From Salinimonas chungwhensis DSM 16280 (GTDB lineage Bacteria; Pseudomonadota; Gammaproteobacteria; Enterobacterales; Alteromonadaceae): a stretch of 64,000 bases of DNA. Made by a program: the position numbers and the translations under genes. The DNA lies in the NCBI RefSeq assembly GCF_000378185.1, contig NZ_KB899388.1, positions 1 to 64,000 of the forward strand, given 5' to 3'. Below the pieces are notes generated by a model. That model made no database searches, was not told the DNA's origin, and saw only the letters and a program-made list of their open reading frames with translations. Shown here in pieces: positions 1 to 6,931 of this stretch (within the stretch, counting starts at the first letter, position 1; each line of letters starts with the position of its first letter).

Positions 1-323
1 AGCGCATCACGGCGATCAGTCTTTACACGTTCACCTGGCTTTTTAGGGATAAGAGAAGGAGCAACCACATAACAACAATGCCCTAGGCTGGTAATGAGCC
101 GATAAATCCAGTAGCCACAGGGGCCAGCTTCATAAACAAAGTGAAGGGTGGCGCCTGGGTATTTCGATTCAAACTGACGAAGCAACTTTTTCTAGCTGAC
201 TTTTTAAAAGGGGATGCGTCCGTAATGAACAGGACTTACGCCGCGTTGCTCTTCGCAATACGCGACTTCATGGAATTCCTTGTGCGTATCCAAGCCGATA
301 AAAATCATGCTATGTTTATTCAT
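1..323 (-). pseudogene. IS110-family transposase, 5' part, interrupted by two stops
   Basis: Read leftward from the ATG at 321-323, the frame gives MNKHSMIFIGLDTHKEFHE, the start of a DEDD-type IS110-family recombinase with its first acidic residue in GLDTHKE. The same frame later gives [13 protein letters not shown] and [14 protein letters not shown], both typical of the family N-terminal domain. Codon 40 is TAA (204-206) and codon 44 is TAG (192-194), so the reading frame is broken twice without a frameshift, and the gene runs off the left edge of the window. A good ribosome site (GGAGG) lies just before the ATG. It is therefore a decayed copy, unless a second intact copy supplies the enzyme. 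Family assignment is firm from these motifs; the subgroup (IS110 or IS1111) cannot be decided here. Confidence 0.85.
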
Positions 324-449
324 GCTAGCCTCCAAATGATTTAGTCTTAAGCAAACTAATTATGGCACTGGCTTTCAGCTAACCCACGAAAATGCGGAAG
401 CTAGCATTTCACAGGGAGTCATTGTGTCTATACAAATTAGGAGAGTTCA
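324..449. mobile_element. non-coding end of the IS110-family element (outer boundary not resolved)
   Basis: This stretch lies between the transposase start and the first cassette gene. IS110-family elements keep non-coding DNA beside the recombinase gene, and in several members this DNA encodes a structured guide (bridge) RNA. An inverted pair ATGCTAGC (322-329) and GCTAGCAT (around 394-401) is visible. I cannot place the exact IS end or show an RNA fold by eye. The right part may already be cassette DNA: the AGGAG ribosome site of the next gene is at about 439-443. Confidence 0.35.
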
Positions 450-1088
450 GTGAATCCAATTGAACAATATGAGTCCTATGTATTGACTTATTGTGACCTT
501 ATTTATTCCAAAGTTGCTTTAAAACTTGGGGTTTATAAAGCTCATGTGGAAGCGCTTGAGCGTGAACCATATGATATGACCCGAGCTAACCCTTTGATGC
601 CATTAATGGTTGAATCAATTCAGGTCGATTGTGTTATGACTGTTTCTAAGTTAATTGAACGTGATCGTGGGGATAGGACGTTTCAAAAGTTCTTAGCTTT
701 TGTCGAGAGTAATATTAAATCAATCAATAAAGCCTACCCTAAAGTAAACGCAAGTTTAGTGACTGAGCAGCGACTAGAGTTGGATCAAGTGGAAGCTCAG
801 GTTAGTAATATCCTGACTCAGCGCGATAAATATTTTGCGCATGCTGACAAAAAATACTTTTTCGAGCAGAATAAAATTACAGAGGACTTTCCGGATACTT
901 ATCATGAGCTAGTTCAGATATTGAGGACTCTACAAGGTATCGTTGGAAAGCATCAAGAGTTAATGACAGGTGGTTTTCCTGTTTGTATGGCAGGTTTTGC
1001 ATATGCATTTTCAGATAAAACTATCAACCACGTGAAAGTTGCAGAAAAAGAATGGCATGCTACTTATCGGCAAGGCGAAGAGTGGTAA
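450..1088 (+). CDS. AbiU2-like HEPN domain protein (gene cassette 1)
   Basis: A 212-residue protein beginning at GTG, preceded by an AGGAG ribosome site with 6-7 bases of spacing. It is largely alpha-helical with no signal peptide or membrane segment. Near residues 127-133 it contains RDKYFAH, matching the HEPN ribonuclease signature R-x(4-6)-H; the sequence around it (QRDKYFAHADKKYF) resembles the HEPN_AbiU2 family, whose named member is a lactococcal phage-abortive-infection protein. The family would predict RNA cleavage or binding, but activity is not shown. The gene ends directly before an attC site, so it is the cargo of an integron cassette. It is AT-rich compared with the core genes. 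An unrelated helical protein that mimics the short motif is the main alternative. Confidence 0.6.
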   Translation: MNPIEQYESYVLTYCDLIYSKVALKLGVYKAHVEALEREPYDMTRANPLMPLMVESIQVDCVMTVSKLIERDRGDRTFQKFLAFVESNIKSINKAYPKVNASLVTEQRLELDQVEAQVSNILTQRDKYFAHADKKYFFEQNKITEDFPDTYHELVQILRTLQGIVGKHQELMTGGFPVCMAGFAYAFSDKTINHVKVAEKEWHATYRQGEEW

Positions 1089-1090
1089 TT

Positions 1091-1157
1091 TGTATAAAAA
1101 ACGCTTCAAGTGGGGTTCGTAAACGCGTTCACTCACCCCTTAAGCGGGCGTTATATT
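1091..1157 (+). other. integron attC recombination site 1 (VCR-like)
   Basis: Directly after the stop of the HEPN gene, the left arm TATAAAAAACGCTTCAAG and the right arm CCCCTTAAGCGGGCGTTATA pair imperfectly as a hairpin. The left arm carries extra bases (C in CTTCAAG, T in AAGTGGGG) that would bulge out, which is how attC sites set strand choice. The right end holds the core GTTATAT at 1150-1156, with crossover expected between G1150 and T1151. The arms closely resemble the Vibrio cholerae repeat ends (CGCCTCAAG and CCCCTTAGGCGGGCGTTA). Length is about 67 bp, at the short end for attC. Confidence 0.8.
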
Positions 1158-1588
1158 TTCTAGGATACAGATGAATTTTTACGATAAATTTTCAAAAAAG
1201 AACCTCTCGGAGGTAACCCACATATTGCAGAACTCCGGACACGAGAGCATTTTGGACCACTTGGTAGAAACTGATGACGGCTTTATTCTAAATAAGCCTC
1301 TCAATGATGTATCAGATTTACCAACATACAAATTTGCTCTTTCATGTACATTAGCTTCGCTAGGAAATAGGTCCCTTGCTTCGCAAATACTTCCAAATCC
1401 GGAAAACTTTGTCGCTGATGGTTACGGTGACAATATATCTAGAAGTTTGGCTTCTGACTTTTTAAGCTAGGCCGCAAAAAATATAACAATCACATTAAGT
1501 CACTCGCAAGCTCCCTTGTACAGTAACGCATGGCCTCTGTCGCTTCGCTCGGATTTTAGCCCATGCGTTACTGCCCCTTATGTGGGTG
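1151..1588 (+). mobile_element. integron gene cassette 2 (438 bp)
   Basis: The segment runs from the crossover point in attC site 1 to that in attC site 2. Both sites end in the same core, GTTATAT. It contains one short open frame followed by an attC, the normal layout of a promoterless cassette. The upstream boundary of cassette 1 could not be found because the IS110 remnant lies there. No integron integrase (intI) is present in the window, so this may be a cluster of attC sites lacking an integrase, or the end of a longer array to the left. Confidence 0.7.
1171..1470 (+). CDS. hypothetical protein (gene cassette 2)
   Basis: A 99-residue soluble protein I do not recognise. It begins MNFYDKFSKKNLSEV and has no signal peptide, membrane segment or catalytic motif that I can name. 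The ATG is 14 bases after the attC core of the previous cassette and is preceded by AGGA (1162-1165). The reading frame fills most of the cassette and stops 10 bases before attC site 2, the spacing expected of real cassette cargo, which is the main argument that it is a gene. Confidence 0.6.
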   Translation: MNFYDKFSKKNLSEVTHILQNSGHESILDHLVETDDGFILNKPLNDVSDLPTYKFALSCTLASLGNRSLASQILPNPENFVADGYGDNISRSLASDFLS

Positions 1589-1594
1589 TTATAT
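1481..1594 (+). other. integron attC recombination site 2
   Basis: The outer arms ATATAACAATCACATTAAG (from 1481) and CTTATGTGGGTGTTATAT (to 1594) are inverted repeats: ATATAAC (1481-1487) is the exact reverse complement of GTTATAT (1588-1594). Inside lies a second, longer hairpin made by AGTAACGCATGG and CCATGCGTTACT, around a loop containing CGCTTCGCTCGG. This two-level structure with conserved ends and variable centre is characteristic of attC. Total length is about 114 bp. Confidence 0.85.
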
Positions 1595-1672
1595 TCATAT
1601 GGAGTTTCATCAAAGAATGAGTTTGATTTTCAGTAACCGCGGATTCAACCCCGAAGTGCACCACTCGTTAAA

Positions 1673-2161
1673 TTAAGCTGCGTCTCTCAGGGGGAACGAT
1701 ATTTCGAAATCTTGCTTGAGATCCGCTGCCTGGGCCGTATCAAACGATGCGAGTGTCTTATCGCCTTGTCTTATCTTCAAAAATTCCTCTTCTTCAATGA
1801 GTTTCAGACTGTCAGTATGAATAGCATGTCGTAAGATGCATAATTCGCCCCCCTCAAAGAAAAATTCGGTGCCATTGCGCGCAGTAAAAACTTGCAATAA
1901 TTCAAGAGGCTGATGATCATTACAATTGTTCAACCCATCTCTTTTTACTAATAGCCTGAATTCTGCTTCGGATACCTTAAGGGTTGTCAGATATTGCTCG
2001 TCCGTCCATAACGATAGATTTCCACTTTCAAACGCCCCGTAAAGAGATTCCAGGTCAAACTTCACTCCATTGACGTTATCTTTGAGCGTGCCATTCGAAC
2101 TATATATGTTCCAACGGCTTTGGTGCACTTTTTCAGGTACGACTTTTTTCTTTCCAAACAC
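1673..2161 (-). CDS. hypothetical protein
   Basis: A 162-residue protein without recognisable motif. The start is GTG at 2159-2161, with a strong AAGGGA ribosome site just upstream. It begins FGKKKVV, is mixed alpha/beta in composition, acidic towards the C-terminus (KLIEEEEFLKI), and lacks a signal peptide or transmembrane segment. It is oriented opposite to the two cassettes and has no attC after its own stop, so it is unlikely to be a third cassette. It is separated from the replication gene by 130 bp and shares its orientation; it may be cargo of the same element. Function unknown. Confidence 0.55.
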   Translation of the reverse strand: MFGKKKVVPEKVHQSRWNIYSSNGTLKDNVNGVKFDLESLYGAFESGNLSLWTDEQYLTTLKVSEAEFRLLVKRDGLNNCNDHQPLELLQVFTARNGTEFFFEGGELCILRHAIHTDSLKLIEEEEFLKIRQGDKTLASFDTAQAADLKQDFEISFPLRDAA

Positions 2162-2291
2162 AGCAAGTCCCTTTTCTTTATTAGTAAGAATTCAGATTAA
2201 CAACATCTCCAAATAGATTTCTAATACTTTTACTCATGAAGCTAAGAAAATCCGATAACTCCACGTTCACTTCGCTCTAAAAATTCCAAAA

Positions 2292-3491
2292 CTAGGACGT
2301 GTTGATTGGCTTAGTTTCAATACCCTTTTTCATTATTGGAAAGCTAACAATTTCACAACGCGCTAGTGCAGCTATCTGATGTGTAGCGTAGTTAACACTT
2401 TTCATCAGGATATTTTTCATCGGTATTATTTTTACCGACTGTAGGCGAGAGAATATATATCTATACTTGGCAACTGTCTGGCGTGTGATTCTCGCTGTCT
2501 GAGAGACAGCTGTGAGGGTTAGTTTTTTACCTGAACTCTCAAGAGCTTTTATTGCTCTACGAATCTTATCTTCCGTTCTTTCTTTTCGAAGGCTATTTGT
2601 TCGCAGGGAAGACAGTCGCTGTTTTTCGCTTACGCTAAGATCTTTTCGGTGACGGAGATTCATCTGACCGGTCTTGCGTCCGCTACCTGTATAATGTTCC
2701 CAGACCCAGCGGGACACTGATTTTACTGTCGCCTTTACTTGGCTAAAGGTAAGATTAGAAGAGAACCCTTTTTTAACGAAATTATTGTGAGACTCCGCAT
2801 ATTCTTCTACTTTGCGATAAAAAGAGTTATAGCTCTTTCCCTCACGATACTTGGTGACTATCGAATAGGCGTACTGTCGTATTGTATGAAACAGTAAGCA
2901 GTGTCGGGATTCGGTATTCGAGTGAACATCAAAGCTATCTTTTTCCCACGGCTTCCTCCAGGTTAGATCTAACCCTTCAGCAAGTTCGTCTAACTCATAT
3001 TCCTGATTGTGGATTGGCCAGGTTTGCCAGTCTGGATGACCTGGTGTTTTTGCCACAGGACCGCTGTAGGCTATATCTGCACCCAGTTTATCTCTAAGTG
3101 CGTTATACACTGCTTTGAGATACTTTTGAGGGCCTCGGCGAGCTTTATCTGACGTACACACGGGCTTAATGGCGTAAAAGAGGTGGCACTTTAAATCGTG
3201 CTTATTCCGGACGACGATATTTGGTTCGGGAACACCACGTTCTTCCCATATAAGTGGGTTTGAGCAACCTTCATCCAAATCGAAAATAAGCCAGGAAGTC
3301 ATGGCTTGAGGATTGACCTGTATGTATGGCTGGCGAACGGCGTATTCCCTTGGCCGAACCCACTTAGCCGTTTTGTCATCGCTACATCGGGGAAAGTATG
3401 GCGCCTTCGCCAGTACCCTGGAAAGTATCGATGTGGGCTCGTTGTACCCCGATTCTTCGGCGTAGTGGTCTATGCGTGAAGCTGCTACCAA
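2292..3491 (-). CDS. plasmid-type replication initiator (Replicase / PriCT family)
   Basis: A 399-residue protein of the ColE2-like Rep group. The N-terminal half contains RQPYIQVNPQAMTSWLIFDL and a run of conserved aromatic and acidic residues typical of the Replicase domain (about residues 50-190). A PriCT-like primase C-terminal segment follows (about 195-275), and after it a helix-turn-helix-like stretch (LTLTAVSQTARITRQTV, about 320-340). Such proteins recognise a plasmid origin and prime leading-strand synthesis. The start is uncertain: TTG at 3489-3491 has no clear ribosome site. It sits alone, 278 bp from a tRNA gene, with no partition, mobilisation or toxin-antitoxin genes. An integrated plasmid remnant or the replication gene of an integrative element are both possible. 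Confidence 0.75.
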   Translation of the reverse strand: MVAASRIDHYAEESGYNEPTSILSRVLAKAPYFPRCSDDKTAKWVRPREYAVRQPYIQVNPQAMTSWLIFDLDEGCSNPLIWEERGVPEPNIVVRNKHDLKCHLFYAIKPVCTSDKARRGPQKYLKAVYNALRDKLGADIAYSGPVAKTPGHPDWQTWPIHNQEYELDELAEGLDLTWRKPWEKDSFDVHSNTESRHCLLFHTIRQYAYSIVTKYREGKSYNSFYRKVEEYAESHNNFVKKGFSSNLTFSQVKATVKSVSRWVWEHYTGSGRKTGQMNLRHRKDLSVSEKQRLSSLRTNSLRKERTEDKIRRAIKALESSGKKLTLTAVSQTARITRQTVAKYRYIFSRLQSVKIIPMKNILMKSVNYATHQIAALARCEIVSFPIMKKGIETKPINTS

Positions 3492-3632
3492 TAAATTTTC
3501 GACAACCGCGCAACAAACAAATAGCTTCCTTTGTCCTAACTATGGACAAAAAGAAACCGTTGGGCTAAATTAACCCTAAATCTGGTGAGATTTGCTTATC
3601 GAAGTAAGTGTTGACGCACTTGCTTCTCAAAG
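3492..3632. promoter_or_regulatory. region upstream of rep with an inverted repeat
   Basis: This non-coding stretch precedes the replication gene. It contains the perfect 7-bp inverted repeat TTTGTCC (3530-3536) and GGACAAA (3544-3550) with a 7-base spacer, placed 39 bp before the start codon. It could be an operator, or part of an origin for Rep. I saw no iterons or DnaA boxes, so this is suggestive only. Confidence 0.3.
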
Positions 3633-3656
3633 ACCGCGTGCAAACGCGGTTTTTTT
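3633..3656 (+). terminator. rho-independent terminator
   Basis: Stem ACCGCGT (3633-3639) pairs with ACGCGGT (3644-3650) around the loop GCAA, followed by seven T on the plus strand. No rightward gene precedes it nearby, so it may be a relic of sequence lost when the left element integrated. Confidence 0.6.
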
Positions 3657-3734
3657 GTTTGTGCTATCGGTAAAAGTGTCGCCTCCGTTTGGAGCGAACT
3701 TTTTCTAGGAAAGAAATAGGATAGTAGGAACAAA

Positions 3735-3760
3735 AAAGCCCCGCACTTGCGTGCAGGGCT
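3735..3760 (-). terminator. terminator of the tRNA-Phe gene
   Basis: On the minus strand, AGCCCTGCAC and GTGCGGGGCT form a 10-bp stem (one wobble) followed by six T. It lies 9 bases past the encoded CCA end of the tRNA. Confidence 0.85.
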
Positions 3761-3768
3761 TAGAATAA

Positions 3769-3844
3769 TGGTGCCTCGACCCGGAATCGAACCAGGGACA
3801 CGCGGATTTTCAATCCGCTGCTCTACCAACTGAGCTATCGAGGC
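3769..3844 (-). tRNA. tRNA-Phe (anticodon GAA)
   Basis: The 76-base gene folds as a standard cloverleaf: acceptor GCCTCGA/TCGAGGC, D arm AGCTCAGTTGGTAGAGC, anticodon arm with GAA in GATTGAAAATC, T arm with GGTTCGATTCC, discriminator A and an encoded CCA (3769-3771). It matches E. coli tRNA-Phe closely apart from compensated changes in the stems. It stands alone with its own promoter and terminator. tRNA genes are common integration sites, and foreign DNA begins on its 3' side, but I found no repeated copy of the tRNA 3' end further left. Confidence 0.97.
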
Positions 3845-3894
3845 AAAACTGTTTAGCGTTTGGGCGTTGACTGCCTCTCTCGCTGTGGGTGCGT

Positions 3895-3923
3895 ATTAAA
3901 CGGATTTCAGCCTTCCAAGTCAA
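3895..3923 (-). promoter_or_regulatory. sigma-70 promoter of tRNA-Phe
   Basis: Reading the minus strand, -35 TTGACT (3918-3923) and -10 TTTAAT (3895-3900) are spaced by 17 bases. The -10 is followed by a GC-rich discriminator (ACGCACCC), the pattern of growth-rate-controlled stable-RNA promoters. The -10 box lies about 50 bases before the mature tRNA. Confidence 0.75.
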
Positions 3924-3982
3924 CACCTTTTTTAAAAACTTTTACTGTTTGCACAGACTTTGCGCAAATTAGTTTGTTTTGC

Positions 3983-4255
3983 TTATTTTTCAGGCGGAAC
4001 ATAGCCTTCAATGGTCGGTTCCTGTCCTTCAAACAAATACCCCACCATTTGTTCTTCTAAGAACTTTCTGGCAGTTGGCTCCATCATATTGAGCTTGTTT
4101 TCATTTATCAACATCGTTTGCTTTTTTTGCCATTCGGCCCACGCCTCTTTCGAGATGTTGTCATAAATGCGTTTACCTAACTCTCCCGGATAGAGCTGAA
4201 AATCCATGCCTTCGGCATCTTTTTCCAGTTTCTGGCAATATACTGTTCTGCTCAT
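3983..4255 (-). CDS. yggX: Fe(2+)-trafficking / oxidative damage protection protein YggX
   Basis: A 90-residue cytoplasmic protein beginning [10 protein letters not shown] and containing [17 protein letters not shown] and [19 protein letters not shown], which are near-signature segments of YggX. The family helps iron delivery and protects Fe-S enzymes from oxidation; it keeps the single conserved Cys near the N-terminus (residue 7). Length is normal. It lies 27 bp downstream of mutY in the same orientation, the usual gamma-proteobacterial pair; MutY itself carries an oxidation-sensitive Fe-S cluster. Confidence 0.97.
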   Translation of the reverse strand: MSRTVYCQKLEKDAEGMDFQLYPGELGKRIYDNISKEAWAEWQKKQTMLINENKLNMMEPTARKFLEEQMVGYLFEGQEPTIEGYVPPEK

Positions 4256-4282
4256 TATGTTTCCTCACTGGCTGTAAATGCA

Positions 4283-5326
4283 TTACAGCATGGTTTGAAT
4301 ATGACTGATAATTTTTTTTGTCGGGGCGGCCAGGCCAACTTCAATGGGCTCGTGTAAATGAAACCATTTTACCTGACGGTCCTCTGCGACTTCGCGCACT
4401 TTGCTGCTGTCGCTGATAATAACAAACGGTGAAATATCCAAATGGAAGTGACTGAATGTATGCCTGAAAGAAGATAGCGTTTCCAGCTGAAAACTTTCAA
4501 TTCCTAATTGGCTTGCCACCTTATTGTGATCATCGTCACTTTCCAGAAACCCGTAAAGACCACCCCACAATCCAGTGGCGGGTCGCTGTATCAACATTAT
4601 GGATGGGCCATTCATAATAACGAACATATTAACGGTTTTCACCGGCAGCGTTTTTTTCGGTTTTTTTCCCGGAAATTCAGCCTGCCGGCCCTGGGCAAAC
4701 GCCAGACAATCATTTTGTAGCGGGCAACTGTCGCAAGCAGGCCTGGATCGGGTGCATATCGTCGCCCCCAGGTCCATCATCGCCTGGGTATATTCTCCAC
4801 ATCGGGTGTGCGGCGTATTACGCTGGGCATACTCCCACAATGTATTCTCAACGGGCTTTTTACCCGGCCAGCCGTCGATTGCGTAATAACGCGCCAGTAC
4901 GCGCTTTACGTTACCATCAAGTATTGGATGCTGCTGACCATTGGCCAGGGACAACACTGCACCGGCTGTGGATCGACCGATGCCCGGCAACGCCATTACC
5001 TGTTCTAATTGGTCCGGAAATACGCCGTTATAGTCATTCACAATCGTTTTGGCAGCGTTATGAAGATTGCGGGCCCGGGCGTAATACCCCAGACCGGTCC
5101 AGTGATGTAGCACTTCATCGGGATCCGCGCACGCCAATGCCTGTACATCCGGAAAGCTCTCCATGAAGCGGATAAAGTAAGGAATTACCGTGGTTACCTG
5201 CGTCTGCTGTAACATTATTTCAGAAACCCAGACCTTATAAGGAGTGACATCTTGTTGCCAGGGCAGATGTTTACGCCCGTGCTTATCAAACCAGGCCAGT
5301 ACTCTGTCTGCAAATGTGGTGCTCAT
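4283..5326 (-). CDS. mutY: A/G-specific adenine DNA glycosylase MutY
   Basis: MutY removes adenine mispaired with 8-oxoguanine or guanine in base-excision repair. The protein shows the HhH-GPD core, with the helix-hairpin-helix [17 protein letters not shown] followed by the catalytic Asp in [13 protein letters not shown]. The Fe4S4 ligands appear as C-x6-C-x2-C-x5-C in [17 protein letters not shown]. The C-terminal third is the NUDIX-like 8-oxoG recognition domain. I chose the ATG at 5324-5326 (MSTTFADRV, 347 residues), because this aligns with known N-termini; a TTG nine bases upstream is the alternative. It forms a pair with yggX and is transcribed divergently from a hydrolase gene. Confidence 0.97.
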   Translation of the reverse strand: MSTTFADRVLAWFDKHGRKHLPWQQDVTPYKVWVSEIMLQQTQVTTVIPYFIRFMESFPDVQALACADPDEVLHHWTGLGYYARARNLHNAAKTIVNDYNGVFPDQLEQVMALPGIGRSTAGAVLSLANGQQHPILDGNVKRVLARYYAIDGWPGKKPVENTLWEYAQRNTPHTRCGEYTQAMMDLGATICTRSRPACDSCPLQNDCLAFAQGRQAEFPGKKPKKTLPVKTVNMFVIMNGPSIMLIQRPATGLWGGLYGFLESDDDHNKVASQLGIESFQLETLSSFRHTFSHFHLDISPFVIISDSSKVREVAEDRQVKWFHLHEPIEVGLAAPTKKIISHIQTML

Positions 5327-5410
5327 TGAACGCAAAAACCTGTATCGCTGATTTAAATAGCGGGTATGATACCATGCCAGCGATATGTGTCAGGATAAAC
5401 GGAGTGTCTG

Positions 5411-6118
5411 GTGTTCAATGAACCGGTATTATTTTTACCCGGAACCCTTTGCGATGAGCGAATCTGGCTGCCGGTCTGGAAGCAGCTGTCTTTAGCAAAG
5501 CGTCGTTATGTTCCCTTGCAGTGGGCCACGAGCCTGGATGACATGCTGGCACTGACCGGTGATCGGCAGGTGGATGATGAAAAGGTCCACCTGGTGGGCT
5601 TTTCCATGGGGGGGTATATCGCCAGTAAATGGGCGCTGGAAAACCCCCGTTACGTGGCCTCATTAACATTAATTGGTTATAACCCTCAGGGACTTGGCAT
5701 AGAGGAACTAAAACGCCGCAAGCAGCTACTTGCGGTTTTGAAAAACGGACCGTTTAAACCGTCCAGCCCCAACTACATAAAAAACTTTGTGCACCCGGAT
5801 GCGCTGGGGCGCGAGGATGTGGCCGGTACAGTGGCTGATATGGGAGACGATCTGGGCAAAGGAACACTTATTGCCCACACTGAGTCCACTACTCCCAGAG
5901 AAGATCTCGTCGCTCCGTTAAGAAAAGCCCCTTTTCGAACCAATATAATCGCCGCCCGAAACGATCTGATTGCCTCATTTGAGGTACTGACAGCTGTTGC
6001 GGCACAGCTCAACGACTGTACATTGTACCCGGTAGAAGAAGCCGCACACATGATGCTGCTGGAAAAACCTGATGACATCGTATCTGCATTACAACAAATT
6101 TTGAGTAAATCAGTGTAA
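5411..6118 (+). CDS. alpha/beta-fold hydrolase
   Basis: A 235-residue cytoplasmic hydrolase of the alpha/beta fold. The opening LFLPGTLCDERIW contains the oxyanion-hole strand, the nucleophile elbow is GFSMGG (Ser near residue 66), and the late EEAAHMMLLEKPDDI supplies the catalytic His. The acidic residue probably comes from NDLIASF. There is no signal peptide. The start is GTG with GGAG nearby. Substrate cannot be told; small esters and thioesters are typical for relatives. It is divergent from mutY and precedes trmB by about 90 bp. Confidence 0.85.
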   Translation: MFNEPVLFLPGTLCDERIWLPVWKQLSLAKRRYVPLQWATSLDDMLALTGDRQVDDEKVHLVGFSMGGYIASKWALENPRYVASLTLIGYNPQGLGIEELKRRKQLLAVLKNGPFKPSSPNYIKNFVHPDALGREDVAGTVADMGDDLGKGTLIAHTESTTPREDLVAPLRKAPFRTNIIAARNDLIASFEVLTAVAAQLNDCTLYPVEEAAHMMLLEKPDDIVSALQQILSKSV

Positions 6119-6211
6119 AATGGTACAGGCGCACCGCTAATTGATTGCAATGTTGCAGATAGGCTGGATAATGCGCGACATCATATATAATCAGCGTCGT
6201 AGAGTGTCGGT

Positions 6212-6931
6212 ATGGGTCAGTATAAGAGTCAGGAAGAGGCAGAAGCCGCTGGCGTTTATGTCAGCAAAGTAAAAAGTTTTGTTAAGCGTGAAGGCCGTAC
6301 AACAAACGCCCAGGCCAGAGCACTGGAAGCATTTTGGCCTACTATGGGTATTGAGTACACCGGGCAGTTGCTAAATCTTGAAGCGGTTTTCGGCCGCAGC
6401 GCGCCTGTCATACTTGAAATTGGCTTTGGTATGGGTAAATCTCTGGTGGAAATGGCCGCCAACGCGCCTGACAAGAACTTTATCGGCATTGAAGTACACA
6501 GACCGGGGGTTGGTGCCTGCCTGGCTGAGGCTGGCGAACAGGGCCTGACCAATCTGCGGGTTATGGAACATGACGCGGTTGAAGTATTTAACCACATGCT
6601 ACCCGATGGCGGTCTGGACCGTCTTCAGCTGTATTTTCCTGACCCCTGGCACAAAAAGCGTCACCACAAGCGTCGTATTGTCCAATCCGAATTTGCTCAA
6701 ACTGTGCGTAGTAAATTAGCGGTGGGTGGTCATTTTCATATGGCTACAGATTGGGAAAACTACGCCCAGCACATGGCAGAAGTGATGAATAACGAGCAGG
6801 GCTACAAAAATACTGCAGCTGAAGGTGATTATGTTCCACGTCCCGACTATCGCCCCATCACTAAGTTTGAGACCCGCGGTCAGAAACTTGGTCACGGTGT
6901 ATGGGACTTAATCTATGAGCGTGTAAGTTGA
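6212..6931 (+). CDS. trmB: tRNA (guanine-N7-)-methyltransferase TrmB
   Basis: TrmB uses S-adenosylmethionine to make m7G46 in tRNA variable loops. The AdoMet site is seen in [16 protein letters not shown] (about residues 68-83), and the family signature [17 protein letters not shown] (about 147-163) contains the catalytic Asp and the basic tRNA-contact residues. Length (239) matches E. coli. Its stop overlaps the next start by one base (TGATG), indicating translational coupling with rsmC. Confidence 0.97.
   Translation: MGQYKSQEEAEAAGVYVSKVKSFVKREGRTTNAQARALEAFWPTMGIEYTGQLLNLEAVFGRSAPVILEIGFGMGKSLVEMAANAPDKNFIGIEVHRPGVGACLAEAGEQGLTNLRVMEHDAVEVFNHMLPDGGLDRLQLYFPDPWHKKRHHKRRIVQSEFAQTVRSKLAVGGHFHMATDWENYAQHMAEVMNNEQGYKNTAAEGDYVPRPDYRPITKFETRGQKLGHGVWDLIYERVS

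Noticed and set aside
3600..3770. attL copy of the tRNA-Phe 3' end
   Set aside because: No second copy of the T-arm/acceptor sequence is visible to the left within the window.
3596..3829. A 77-codon open frame across the tRNA-Phe gene and terminator
   Set aside because: It reads through the tRNA and the hairpin; a shadow, not a gene.
4575..5166. Long open frames antisense to mutY
   Set aside because: They lie entirely within mutY on the other strand and have no ribosome site or recognisable domain.
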